From NCBI GenBank assembly GCA_020002185.1, contig CM034541.1, positions 54,409,526-54,473,525 on the forward strand: a stretch of 64,000 nucleotides of DNA, given 5' to 3'. Below the pieces are notes generated by a model. The model did not search any database. It was given only the letters and a program-made list of their open reading frames with translations, and had not been told where the DNA came from. The DNA is from Paraescarpia echinospica (Eukaryota; Annelida; Polychaeta; Sabellida; Siboglinidae). Both the position numbers and the translations under genes were made by a program. Within the stretch, counting starts at the first letter, position 1. The number at the start of each line of letters is the position of its first letter. This document shows, piece by piece, positions 8,361 to 18,275 of this stretch.

Positions 8361-11300
8361 GTGCCGCCGACGACGACGACCCGATACAACCGCCGCCCCG
8401 ACTCCCCTTCGCCGACACTCTATCGAGGGAGCTGCGAGACGTCGTCCGAGACCACTGGTCGACCATCCGAACTCACGTGGCTAGAGGACCCGTGCAATCC
8501 AGGTACAATTACAGAGTGTCGACACCGGACACGAGCGTTCTAGAACCGACACTGAAAATCATGTTCCGTGAACAGACGCACGCGTTTAAGATAAATTTGA
8601 GTTATGGTTTTGTGTTGAGGAACAAGACCACGAACAGGTACTACCATTCGTCCTGTAACTGTTGCGGATGTTACCTTGGCGAACCGTGTCTGATCACAAA
8701 CACCGCAGACTTTGATGCGTTTCTGGAGCGTATCCGAGAAACAGACGTGTTGCAGTGGGTCATCAATCAATGTCCAGACAGTCAATGGGTATGCGAGGTG
8801 GTCACGAATGTCACCTTCTTCGTCAATCACATCGTACATCATCCGATAGGATGTGTGGACGTCACACTACCGAGGCACATCAAACGGAACAAAGCCGTCA
8901 TCGGATTGGAAAGAGACAATGATCACAACAAGAAGTACACCGACAATCTGTGTCTCTTCCGGTGACTGGCTCTGCATCATGGATGCGACCGACACCACCT
9001 GGAACCCGCTGTGAAGGTACTCTATGCGAAGTATGACCGTGACGGAGTGCCTATGAAAGACTTTGACGGGGTGTCGATGGACGATCTCTATCGCGTCGAG
9101 ACCACCTTTGAGACCAACGTGTGCGTCTACACGCTCATCGAACCGGAAGAAGAAGAAGAAGAAGAAGGTGGAAAGGCCACTGCCGAACTCGTACGCCGTT
9201 CGTTGTGTCGCTATTCCGAAACGATGTACGTCAATCGTCACGAGACACACTTTTCCTACATACAAGACGTGAACATGTACTGTCACTCTTATCGATGTAG
9301 GAAGTGTGGCGACTCGCTATGGAAAGACGCATACCACCTAGAGAGACACGAGCGCGGGTGTACGGGTGGCGTGCGAAAGATCTATCCCGGTGGCGTCTAT
9401 TGTCCGTCGCCGACAGTCTTCCAGCGGTTGGACGACGAAAACATTCGTGTGCCCGAGTGGTTGCGCTACTATCCCTATCGGGCAACCTTCGACTTCGAGT
9501 CCTGGTTCGATACGTCGCAGCTTCCGTCGGACAGCGCCAAGGTCCACTGGGTGGCTCGTCACTTGCCGTTGAGTGTGTCCCTGGCGAGTAACGTACCCGG
9601 ATTCGAACAGGTGCAATGTCTCATCACGGACGGCGACAGCAACAAGTTGGTATCCGACATGATGACCATCCTTCAGACGATGAGCGAAGCAGCCTACGAA
9701 GCCATCGTAGACAGATACGAGGGCACCCTCCACGAACTCGCGGAGGCTATCGTGACGTGGGACGAACAGGAGGCGTCCGCCGTGGAGACGTCCGCCGCGG
9801 AAGGGGACAACGAGTCACAGCGAAAACCGACCAATCCCTACAAAACTCTCATGGGTCAATTGTACGGTTGGTTTCATCAGTTGCCCGTCATCGGCTTCAA
9901 CTCGGGCAGGTACGATCTGAACGTCGTCAAACAGTTCCTGGTACCCTACTTCCTGTCCACAAAGAAAGAAACAGAGGACGAAGCAGAAGACGAAGACACG
10001 AAGGAGAAGGACGATGGCGGATCGTTTCACGTGATCAAACGTGGCAACACGTTTATGTGTCTATCGACGGACGACCCCAAATTCCTCGACAAGACTCATT
10101 ACATCGCCACGGGATTCTCGTACGACAAGTACCTGAAAGCGTACGGTTGCGAGGTCACGAAAGGTCACTTCCCGTACGAATACATGGACAGCTTGGAGAG
10201 ACTCGACGACACCGCTCTACCACCAAAGAGGCCTTCTTCAGTCGTCTGAAGAAAGAAGGTATATCCGACGACGATTACACGCGATGTCGGGAGGTGTGGC
10301 GAGACAACAACATGGAGACTTTGCGAGACTTTCTCATCTGGTACAACAACAGGGACGTCGTACCATTCTTGGAGGCCATCGCCAAACAGTTCGATTTCTA
10401 CCGACACCGCGGTCTCGACATGTTCAAACAAGGGATCAGTATACCTGGTTTGACCTTGACCTACCTGTTCACCTACGTGCCGGAGAGGACGTTCTTTACG
10501 CTCTTCAACGAGACGAACAAGGACGTCCATCAGCTCGTCAGAGAGAACATCGTCGGAGGGCCGTCACTCATCTTCACCAGACATCACGAGAAGGGGGTCA
10601 CGAAGATACGTCGTAACGACTACGGCGACGCTGCTCGAACGTGTCAGTCCATCGTCGGATATGATGCGAAAGCATTGTATCTGTGGTCGATATCGCAAGA
10701 GATGCCGACGGGATGGTACACGCGCCGACGGGACGAGAAGGAGTTCCGACCCGAAGCGGCACAGCCCACAGGACAGATGGCCGCCGAATGGCTGACGTGG
10801 GAGACCGAAAGCACGGGACTCGCCATACGTCACCAGTCCAACGGTCGAGAGAAGCGCATCGGTAAACTGCCGGTGGACGGTTGATGCAGCGAAACGAAGA
10901 CGGCTTATCAGTTTCACGGATGCTACTACCACGGTTGTCCGTGCACCGGACGTGAGGTCAACGAGCTCAACGGGAAACCCATGAAGGAACTGCTCGCCGA
11001 AACGAGAAAGAACACGGCCTATCTTCGTCACTTTGTGCGGGTCGTCGAGTTGTGGGAATGCGAGTGGAAGGTCGCGAGACGCGATCCGTGCGTGAAACAG
11101 TTTCTGGACGTGACCTTTCGCCGGCGCCATCAACGCTGGAAAACGACGTCACAGCAGATCCTGACAGGCGTACGCAACGGTAGCGTGTTCGGTATGATTC
11201 AGTGCGACATACGCGTACCGGAGGACCTGCGCGCGCACTTTGCCGAGATGCAGCCCATCTTTAAGAACATCCATCTGACCCGCGATGACCTCGGACCGTT

Positions 11301-12391
11301 CATGCGTCGCTACGCCGAAGAACAAACACGACATCATGGCAACCCCGCGTCGTATGCTCGTCGGGAGTTATCGCGGGGATTAGATCTTGCTCGCCACACC
11401 TCTCTTGCGATGGTACCTCGCGCACGGACTCGAGGTGACGCACGTCTACCAGGTCATCGAGTACACACCGGTCGCCTGCTTCCGACGATTCGGCGAGGCG
11501 GTGTCGACCGCACGACGCGAAGGAGACGCCCACCCCGACAAGGCCATGATTGCGGACACCAACAAACTTATGGGGAATTCTTCCTATGGGAAATTTATCA
11601 CCAACGTCGATAAGCACCGCGAAGTCACCTACTGCACGGAGACGAGGGCATCGAACGCGATCAACGATCGTCGCTTCGGTCAATTCGACGTCGTCACCGC
11701 CGATGCGTACGAGATCGAAATGCACAAGCACACCGTCAAATACAGCCTGCCCACACACGTGGGATTCTTCGTGTTGCAGTGGGCCAAACTGCGCATGTTG
11801 GAGTTCTACTACGACTTCATGGTCAGGTACGTGGAACGTCCACTGTTCGAGTACTGCGAAACCGATACGGAGAGTGCCTATTTGGCACTGGCCGGAGAGT
11901 CCGTCGACGACCTCGTGACCCCGGCACTGCGCGACCACTACTTTCGTCATCGCTCCGAATGGCTACCGTCCGAATGTTGCGACAATCATCAGAACGACTA
12001 CGTGCGCTGTCGACTGGCCGGACGTCCGTGGGACGGCACCGAGACGTGTTGCAAGGCGCGCAGGGCGTACGACAAGAGAACACCGGGACTCTACAAGGTC
12101 GAATGGTCAGGCGACTCTTTCCTGGGTCTGTGCAACAAGACCTACTATTTTTCGGGTACGGTCGACAAATACAGCACCAAGGGACTGAACAAATGACTCA
12201 ACACCATCGACAAGCAGGCGTTCCTGGACGTGCTGACCAATCGTCGGAGCGGAAGCGGGAAGAACCGCGGGTTCCGGGTCATTCACTCGTCCGTGCTGAC
12301 GTACATCCAGGAACATGCGGCGTTGACCTACTTCTACGCCAAGCGCGTGGTCCACGAGGACGGAATCACCACGGGTCCGGTGGGCGTGTAA
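8357..12391 (+). pseudogene. POLB: Protein-primed family B DNA polymerase (Polinton POLB), multiply interrupted
   Basis: This gene replicates the element from the termini by protein priming. The N-terminal domain (8357-9290) includes YYHSSCNC and WVCEVVTNVTFF. Exonuclease motifs follow: FDFESWF (near 9487), NSGRYDLN (near 9900) and WYNNRDV (near 10340). Polymerase motifs are GYDAKALYLWS (near 10660), KLMGNSSYGK (near 11565) and the catalytic ETDTES (near 11860, with E in place of the usual second Asp), then GLYKVEWSG and KTYY. Breaks are in-frame TGA at 8963, 10882 and 12194, in-frame TAG at 11381, and 1-nt shifts near 8320, 10230 and 11325. After 12196 the same frame runs on to TAA 12389. 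It cannot be translated as it stands. The next hairpin starts 15 nt after the stop. Confidence 0.93.
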
Positions 12392-12405
12392 TGCCGAACC
12401 ACTGC

Positions 12406-12465
12406 TGACACGATGAGGAAATGCGCCCCTACGTCAGTTGGGGTTATAGGCGCCTCTAGCTGTCA
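12406..12465 (+). promoter_or_regulatory. Conserved 3' hairpin, copy 2 (after POLB)
   Basis: The outer arms TGACA/TGTCA and GAGG/CCTC enclose the same GCGCC/GGCGC stem and TGGGGTTATA motif as at 7345-7397. The core is nearly identical and the arms differ but remain complementary, the pattern expected of a selected RNA structure. Confidence 0.6.
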
Positions 12466-12545
12466 CGCGGTTAGTAGGCAGAGACACACGACAAAAGATA
12501 ACGCTATTTAGACAGATGTCACGCAATCGATAGTCATAGAGTACC

Positions 12546-12722
12546 ATGTCACGGACGGGAGCAGTCGTAGCTGTATCACTAGTGGGAAAACTCGGTGTGT
12601 ACCTGTACGTCTTGTACGTCTTGTTCCGCGATCCCTTCCTTCGTTGGTGTGTTGGAGGTGTCGTCTTATCCAACGTCACAGCGGACAACGCGACATTCTC
12701 GAACGCGACCACCGACTACTAG
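12546..12722 (+). CDS. Small single-span membrane protein (58 aa)
   Basis: An intact ORF runs from ATG 12546 to TAG 12720-12722, directly abutting the ATPase ATG at 12723. Residues 5-27 form a hydrophobic helix (GAVVAVSLVGKLGVYLYVLY), then comes RDPFLRW and a second mild hydrophobic stretch. The tail has three N-glycosylation sequons (NVT, NAT, NAT). It overlaps nothing and uses the GC-rich codons of the element. It could be a virion membrane or lysis-like protein; no family is recognised, so the role is open. Confidence 0.55.
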   Translation: MSRTGAVVAVSLVGKLGVYLYVLYVLFRDPFLRWCVGGVVLSNVTADNATFSNATTDY

Positions 12723-13350
12723 ATGGACACGCGATGGAAACATCCTTTCACCTGCATCGTCGCGGGTCCGACGGGATGCGGTAAGACCACGTTCGTGACG
12801 TGCTTGCTACGTCACGCCGCAAAGATGATCGAACCGCCTACCCAGAAGATCACGTGGTGTTACGGCGAATGGCAGAGCGCCTACGTCGCCGTCGACAACG
12901 ACCTGGTACGCTTCGAGGAAGGCTTGCCGAGCGGTGCGTTCGATGCGTCGACGCGAAACCTCTTGGTCATCGACGATCTGATGGCGGAAACGGACGAACG
13001 GGTCACGACCTTGTTCACGAAAAAAGAGCCATCACCAGAACACGTCCGTACTGTATCTCGTGCAGAACATGTTTCCGAAGAACAAGGAGAGTCGCACGAT
13101 CAGTCTGAACGCGCACTACATGGTGGTCTTCAAGAATCCTCGCGACGCGTCACAGATAGGACACTTGGCGCGACAGATGTATCCGGGACGCCTGAAGTTT
13201 GTACAGGAAGCGTTCAGAGACGCCACGTCGCCGCCGTACGGCTATCTCGTCGTCGATCTGAAACAGGACACGCCCGACGACATGCGTCTGCGCACGAGCG
13301 TCCTTCCGGACGACGGCGGCGTCCAGTACGTGTACCAACCCAAGGTATAA
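12723..13350 (+). pseudogene. ATP: FtsK/HerA-type genome-packaging ATPase (Polinton ATP), one frameshift
   Basis: From ATG 12723: residues 10-22 are IVAGPTGCGKTTF (Walker A) and residues 79-86 NLLVIDDLM (Walker B). After an A6 run at 13019-13026 the coding frame shifts by +1 and continues as HHQNTSVLYLVQNMFPKNKE through ISLNAHYMVVFKNPRDASQI and RQMYPGRLKF to TAA at 13348-13350. The A6 run suggests a single-base homopolymer insertion. The family packages DNA into capsids. About 209 codons in total is the normal size for Polinton and adenovirus-like packaging ATPases. Confidence 0.9.
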
Positions 13351-13407
13351 GACGTCCGCGCACGCGCCTCGTCCCTTCAGTAGCATCATGGTCGTGAAGA
13401 CGACAGC

Positions 13408-13747
13408 ATGTCCGAACTCGTGAAGAAACACATCCTCTGCATACAGGCGCTGAACAATTGAGACGAGCCATCATCAGAAACGCCGACGATGATCTGTTGT
13501 GCGCACTAGCCGAGTGTGCCTACAACATATTGAAGAAAAACATTCCCTTGACCGTCATCTGAGTAGGTACAAAACAAACCTGCGTACTTTGGCACGGAGA
13601 GGCGCACCGGCGGCGAGGAGACGTCGCATCTTGCTACAGGGTAACCAGGTCGGTGAGGGACAAACCGGCGGTTTCCTGTCGGCGCTGCTAGCACCTTTGG
13701 CCGGTGCGGTCTTTCTACCCTTGCTCAAAGAAGTGCTACTCAAGTAG
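13408..13747 (+). pseudogene. Small conserved Polinton protein with basic middle and hydrophobic C-terminus
   Basis: ATG 13408 starts MSELVKKHILCIQALN. Two 1-nt shifts (near 13458 and 13550) are needed to follow the rest: LRRAIIRNADDDLLCALAEC, then RYKTNLRTLARRG with a run of arginines, and finally GGFLSALLAPLAGAVFLPLL. The order, basic segment followed by an amphipathic or hydrophobic Gly/Leu/Ala tail, is that of a small virion protein found between ATPase and integrase in many animal Polintons and reminiscent of membrane-active adenovirus core peptides. That parallel is inference. The last frame (13499-13747) is open. Confidence 0.6.
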
Positions 13748-13765
13748 ACGACGACGACGACGACG

Positions 13766-14031
13766 ATGGAACACGCACGGAAGATGGCCTTGATAGATCC
13801 ACGACTGTTGGACAGTCTACGCGCGGCGCCCGCACCGACGGATACCCTAGGATGCAAAGTACAGGTGCTCGACGATGAGATGAAAGCCATATTCGACAGA
13901 CAAGATCTCACCGACGGCGACAAGGTCGTCATGTATAACCAAGTGTTACAACGCTACAACGCGTTGGCCGATCGACGCACGCGCGAAACGGTGCGCGTGA
14001 TGACGGTGAACAAGGACACGCCCCCTGTGGC

Positions 14032-14104
<73 letters not shown>

Positions 14105-14538
14105 TTGGCGAATGAGGACCCGACCCCGCCGGAGGCGGGGGTGACAGGTATAGAAGCGGAAGTCGTCGCCAGCGTTCCCAAAAGGTTGCAGCCCAAAGCC
14201 AAACGACTGATGGAACGTCTGAAACGAGACGTCGCGTGGAGCGCGCTAGGAGAGTTCATGCACAAAGGCGTAGCGGTACTCCGACGGGATGGCAGGTGTT
14301 TGCGCGTCAACTCGGCGATATGAATCTACCCATGGAGTTACTTGGTAACGAGGCCAGGAAACTGGGCATTCAACAGGAACAAAGGAAGAGTGCCGTAGCG
14401 GCGGCGGCCACACGATCGCTCGGTAGAGCGCGTCGAACGCTGCAGTGGACACCCCTCGCACGGAGAACACGAATGAGCTCGTCCACTCTACCTACATCAC
14501 CGTCGTCGGGCAGTAAGACATGGGAGCGTCTTGCATAA
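13766..14538 (+). pseudogene. Conserved Polinton protein with a long alanine tract, frameshifted
   Basis: It opens at ATG 13766 (MEHARKMALIDPRLLDSLR) with a helical, charged N-terminal half (KVQVLDDEMKAIFDRQDLTD). A pure GGC repeat at about 14035-14103 gives about 24 alanines. The following part (PKRLQPKAKRLMERLKRDV) stays in frame to TGA at 14321-14323. The continuation (GWQVFARQLGDMNLPMELLG, then a basic Ser-rich tail) is in another frame up to 14538, so one shift lies near 14270. The position between ATPase and integrase is normal for a Polinton virion-associated protein. The alanine run is a trinucleotide expansion. Function is unknown. Confidence 0.6.
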
Positions 14539-14569
14539 AGGAGGCGCATCGTTCCGATTCAGCAGCATA

Positions 14570-14938
14570 ATGTGTGATCCACGGGACAGTCTAACACGTC
14601 TGTTTACCGGTGTCGCTTACGCCGGGCTTCCCATCGTGTGCGGGATTACCATCGATTATATCATACGTCACACATCATGGTGCACCATCGTAAACAGCTG
14701 GAGGACGTCTACTTCGATCCCGCCAAGGTGGGGAGTTACGGAGGACGCGAATCGTTGCGCCGAGTCGCCTTCCGAGACATCCCGCGCGTACCTAGAAAGA
14801 TCGTCGAACAATGGCTATCGGAACAGAACGCCTATACCCTGCACACACCGGTCAGAGTTCATTTCAAGCGGCGACGCGTTGTCGTCGGCGGTCGGAATCA
14901 ACAGTGACAGGCCGATCTCGTCGACGTGTCCAGTCTGA
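14570..14938 (+). CDS. Possible small membrane protein overlapping the integrase start
   Basis: ATG 14570 gives MCDPRDSLTRLFTGVAYAGL followed by PIVCGITIDYII, a plausible single transmembrane helix, before the integrase ATG at 14677. After that the frame overlaps the integrase and looks non-coding (Ser/Arg-rich), so a true stop has probably been lost. It is weakly supported: only the first 35 codons look protein-like. Confidence 0.3.
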   Translation: MCDPRDSLTRLFTGVAYAGLPIVCGITIDYIIRHTSWCTIVNSWRTSTSIPPRWGVTEDANRCAESPSETSRAYLERSSNNGYRNRTPIPCTHRSEFISSGDALSSAVGINSDRPISSTCPV

Positions 14939-15759
14939 AAAAAGAAAACGACGGTACGACGTTCCTACTCACGGTGATCGACGTCTTCTCGAAAGTCGCC
15001 CGATGCGTTCCGCTGAAGATCAAGTCCGCGACGTCTATGTCGAAGGCGCTGGACGGACTCTTCACCGACGTTCGGCCGCTGTCGTTGCAGACCGATAGAG
15101 GTCTGGAATTCTATAACCGTAGCGTCCGGGGTGTATTGGACAGGTACGGTATCCAACACTTCTCCACCTACAACGAGGAGACCAAGGCGAGCATCGTGGA
15201 ACGCTTCAATCGCATACTAAAGACGCGGATGTGGCGATACCTGACACACAAAGAAACGTGGCGATACATCGATATCCTTCCGGATCTGGTGCGGACGTAC
15301 AACGACACACCCCACCGCAGCATCGGGATGCCTCCGTCGCAGGTGGATGCGACTAATCAGGAAGAGGTGTGACAGCGCTTGTACGGTGGTCATCACGGTA
15401 AGGGCGTGCCCAAGTACCACGTGGGAGATCGCGTACGTATCAGCAAGGTCAAGAGACGGTTCGACAAAGGCTACATGGTGAATTGGACAGAGGAACTATT
15501 CACGATACGCGAGGTGCATCCGTCCGATCCGCTCGTCTATCGTCTAACGGACGATTTCGGAGAGATACTGGACGGTACCTTCTACGAACCGGAGTTGCAG
15601 AAGGTGACGGTTCCGACCGATAAACTGTACCGCGTGGAATCGATAGTGCAGCGCCGCAAGGTAGGCAGGCGACGGGAGGTGTTGGTGAAATGGTTCGGAT
15701 ACCCTTCGAAATTCAACAGCTGGATCGATGCCAAGGCCCTAGTCGGCTATAAAGACTAG
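14677..15759 (+). pseudogene. INT: Retroviral-type DDE integrase with C-terminal chromodomain (Polinton INT), two in-frame TGA
   Basis: ATG 14677 begins MVHHRKQLEDVYFDPAKVGS. The catalytic core shows first Asp in QADLVDV, second Asp in LQTDRGLEFYNR and Glu in SIVERFNRILKTRMW. This is followed by TYNDTPHRSIGMPPSQV, an SH3-like barrel (YHVGDRVRISKVKRRFDKGY) and a chromodomain (YRVESIVQRRKV, LVKWFGYPSKFNSWIDA). TGA codons at 14905-14907 and 15370-15372 fall in one continuous frame, both where the alignment context suggests Trp, consistent with TGG-to-TGA changes. The enzyme inserts the element and generates 6-bp target duplications. It is inactive unless the stops are read through. Confidence 0.92.
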
Positions 15760-15768
15760 TCGCGCGTC

Positions 15769-15963
15769 CGTCACGCCGCCGCTACAGAAAGAGAGGACTC
15801 CGTGGCACATATTCGGCACCGCGTGTCCCAAAGAGGAGATCGTCTTTCTGTGTCAGGTCGTCGTCTCGTGCACGGTCGTCTTGGTCAGCATCTACAACCT
15901 GTCGTTCGGGCACCACGCGAATCCGACTCTGTGGACGGCCCTGTTGAGCAGTTCGTTGGGTTA
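15769..15963 (+). pseudogene. Small Polinton transmembrane protein, start codon lost
   Basis: The frame TPPLQKERTPWHIFG is followed by KEEIVFLCQVVVSCTVVLVS (a transmembrane helix) and NPTLWTALLSSSLG, ending at TAA 15961-15963; beyond it the same frame continues LLPSPTLKQYG for a few codons. There is no ATG; an ACG sits where a start would be expected (15771). Its place between integrase and capsid genes matches a small conserved membrane protein of animal Polintons. The identification rests on position and hydrophobicity. Confidence 0.45.
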
Positions 15964-15992
15964 ACTGCTACCCAGTCCGACGTTGAAACAAT

Positions 15993-16105
15993 ATGGCGAC
16001 GAGTGATTTCTATCTCACGTTGCCCAGCAATGCTTCCATGCACACGCATCCCAATAACACGCTGACCCACTACGTCACGACGCTACCGAAACGTCGATGG
16101 CGTTC
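15993..16105 (+). pseudogene. Remnant of a minor-capsid-like gene, cut off at the MCP start
   Basis: ATG 15993 encodes MATSDFYLTLPSNASMHTHP and then NNTLTHYVTTLPKR, which resembles the N-terminus of the Polinton minor (penton-like) capsid protein. After 38 codons the sequence runs directly into the MCP ATG (16097) in another frame. The rest of a jelly-roll gene is missing, so it looks like an internal deletion joining the two capsid genes. The identification is by recall of family style and is moderate. Confidence 0.45.
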
Positions 16106-17416
16106 GTTCATAAACTATCGTGTGAGGATCTCAAGAGCGAACTCGATCTCTTCACCGTGCCTCCGACTCAGCCCGGCGTCATCGCTAGTCACACGGTCCA
16201 CCACAAACCGATGTCCTCGCTCGACTCGGGCGGACAGATCGAATTCGTCATACCCGGTTATGGAGACGACTACCTGGATCTCGCCAGCACGACGCTACAC
16301 GTTCAGGCGAAGGTGACGCGTGCCGACGGAACCGATCTCGACGCCGCCGATCCCGTCGGTCCCGTGAATAACTGGCTCCATTCGCTGTTCAGTCAGGTCG
16401 ACGTCTACCTAAACGGAACGCTCGTGACTCCCTCGACCAACACGTACCCGTTCCGCGCCTACATAGAGACGCTGCTCAGTTACGGCAACGATGCCAAGGA
16501 GACGCAACTGACGAGTCAGATGTGGCACAAGGACATGGCCAATCGTATGGACGCCGTCGCCATTGACGGCGCCGACCCAACAGCTAACGCGGGGTTCGTC
16601 GCCAGACGCAACATGATCGACCGGAGTCGCGTGGTCGACATGATGGGTCGTCTCCACGTCGACCTCTTCCTCCAGGATAAACTCCTCATCAACGGCGTCG
16701 AGGTCAAGATACGTCTGGTGCGCAGCAAGGATGCGTTCGCGCTCATGGCCGGCGGAGCCAACCCCGGCTACAAGACACAGATCGTCAACGCTACACTGTT
16801 CGTCAAGAAGACCACCCTGAATCCGAGCGTGCAGATGGCTCACATCAAAGCCCTCGAAAAAACCACCGCCAAGTATCCGATGCGACCCGTCGAATGCAAG
16901 GTCTACTCCATTCCCGCAGGTACCCGCTCGCACACGCACGAGAATCTCTTTCTTGGCGCTCTTCCGAAACGTCTCGTGCTGTGCTGCATCGACAACGACG
17001 CCTACAACGGAAGCTACGCCAGAATTTCCTTTCGCGCTAAAAACAACCACATCAACTTCCTCGCCGTGTACGTCGACGGACGACAGATACCCTCCAAACC
17101 TTTCCAGCCCAACTTCGATGATGACCTCTTTGTCAGGTGCTACCATAACCTGTTCACCTCGATGGGTAAGGTGTGGAAGGACGAAGGCAACGGCTTGTCT
17201 CGCGCCGACTTCCGACACGGCTACACCTTCTTCGGCGTGGACCTCACCCCCGATGCGTGCGACGACTGCTGCTTCCATCTGGTACAAAAGGGCAACGTGC
17301 GCGTCGAGATTCATTTCCGCGACGCGCTGACGACCACTGTGAACGTCGTCGCCTACGCCGAGTTCGAGAACGTGATGGAGATCGACAAGAGTCGCAACGT
17401 CATCTACGACTACTGA
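16097..17416 (+). CDS. MCP: Polinton major capsid protein (double jelly-roll, F54H12.2-like), intact
   Basis: A complete 439-residue ORF. The N-terminus MAFVHKLSCEDLKSELDLFT, then GGQIEFVIPGYGDDYLDLAS, NWLHSLFSQVDVYLNG, NTYPFRAYIETLLSYG, GRLHVDLFLQDKLLINGV and KIRLVRSKDAFALMAGG are hallmarks of the metazoan protein family often listed as F54H12.2-like, shown by structure prediction to be the Polinton major capsid protein. Later segments (PKRLVLCCIDNDAYNG, GRQIPSKPFQPNFD, HGYTFFGVDLTPD) complete the second half. It would self-assemble into the icosahedral shell. The stop is one base before the protease ATG. No lesion is visible, unlike most neighbours, so this is the best-preserved structural gene. 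Confidence 0.9.
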   Translation: MAFVHKLSCEDLKSELDLFTVPPTQPGVIASHTVHHKPMSSLDSGGQIEFVIPGYGDDYLDLASTTLHVQAKVTRADGTDLDAADPVGPVNNWLHSLFSQVDVYLNGTLVTPSTNTYPFRAYIETLLSYGNDAKETQLTSQMWHKDMANRMDAVAIDGADPTANAGFVARRNMIDRSRVVDMMGRLHVDLFLQDKLLINGVEVKIRLVRSKDAFALMAGGANPGYKTQIVNATLFVKKTTLNPSVQMAHIKALEKTTAKYPMRPVECKVYSIPAGTRSHTHENLFLGALPKRLVLCCIDNDAYNGSYARISFRAKNNHINFLAVYVDGRQIPSKPFQPNFDDDLFVRCYHNLFTSMGKVWKDEGNGLSRADFRHGYTFFGVDLTPDACDDCCFHLVQKGNVRVEIHFRDALTTTVNVVAYAEFENVMEIDKSRNVIYDY

Positions 17417-17417
17417 G

Positions 17418-17870
17418 ATGGAAACCCTGCAGCTCGTCCGCCTACTCGGCCTCGATTCACACGCCCGTGCCATCATCCGTGGGATCGTACCCAAAGACGT
17501 ACTCCTCGAACTACGGATTGACACTTACCCCGTACGCTTCGTGTGCAACACGCACGACGCGGGTAAACCCGGTGAACATTGCATAGCGATCTATGTAGAC
17601 GCCAACGGACGCGGCGAATACTTCTGCTCGTACGGCTTGCCACCACGGCACGTCGAGTTCCGTCGCTTCTTGAATAAACATTGTGTAACGTGGACTCATA
17701 ATTCTAAGAGACTGCAGAGTCCCGTGTCTAACGTTTGCGGACAATACTGTGTTGCTTATCTCATGTTTCGCTGTCGTGGACTTGTCATGAAGGATTTCGT
17801 AAAAGGTTTCGGCACTGATCTGGTAGCAAACGATTGCCGTGTATTCGATTGGCTTAAACAACTGCGATAA
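17418..17870 (+). CDS. PRO: Adenain-like cysteine protease (Polinton PRO), intact ORF
   Basis: 150 residues from ATG 17418 to TAA 17868-17870. Catalytic His is in GEHCIAIYVD (residue 54), the nucleophile Cys in NVCGQYCVAYL (about residue 112), and Gln/Gly context is normal for the Ulp1/adenain fold. The segment GEYFCSYGLPPRHVEF has Cys where the family usually has an acidic residue before SYG, so catalysis may be impaired. It would mature capsid proteins. It follows MCP with a single-base gap, suggesting one transcription unit ending at the AATAAA signals near 18003. Confidence 0.88.
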   Translation: METLQLVRLLGLDSHARAIIRGIVPKDVLLELRIDTYPVRFVCNTHDAGKPGEHCIAIYVDANGRGEYFCSYGLPPRHVEFRRFLNKHCVTWTHNSKRLQSPVSNVCGQYCVAYLMFRCRGLVMKDFVKGFGTDLVANDCRVFDWLKQLR

Positions 17871-18275
17871 CCGTGTTTCATTAACGAACAGGTATCGTCA
17901 TCATCATTATGTGATTAGAGCCTATGGCACGGTGCTCACACACACGTAAGCTCACGACCTCTGGCGCGGTGTTCGCTCACCCGCAAGTCTTGATGTTCGC
18001 TTAATAAAACACGGTTTCATGTTATACGCTTGTATCTTTCCTCAATAAAATTCGTGTGCACTCGTATACTCTTGTGTTTCGTTAGTTCTTTCATACACGC
18101 GCATTCATACACATACCTCGCAGGAGGCACTACCTCCATACCCGCCCCCGCACTTGCCCGCCCACGCACAATAGGCACAACCTCCATATCCATCCCCGCC
18201 CGCCCGCCTGCCCGCCCGTCCTGCCCGCCCGAGTCGCTAGGTGGCGCTACGGACGCTTAGGTGCTGCACTTCTTT
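17871..18275 (+). terminator. Right-arm 3' region with two poly(A) signals and C-rich repeats
   Basis: Non-coding. AATAAA occurs at 18003-18008 and 18045-18050, suitable for the capsid/protease transcript. A degenerate CCCGCCCG-rich stretch (18135-18235) lies next to the right inverted repeat. Confidence 0.6.

Noticed and set aside
13015..13030. Programmed frameshift in the ATPase at AAAAAAG
   Set aside because: The required shift is +1, not the -1 that such a slippery run would give; a homopolymer insertion in a decayed gene is simpler.
8963..15372. Alternative genetic code with TGA as a sense codon
   Set aside because: LSM6 and HSCB in the same window both end in TGA at the expected last codon, and the interrupted positions imply different amino acids.
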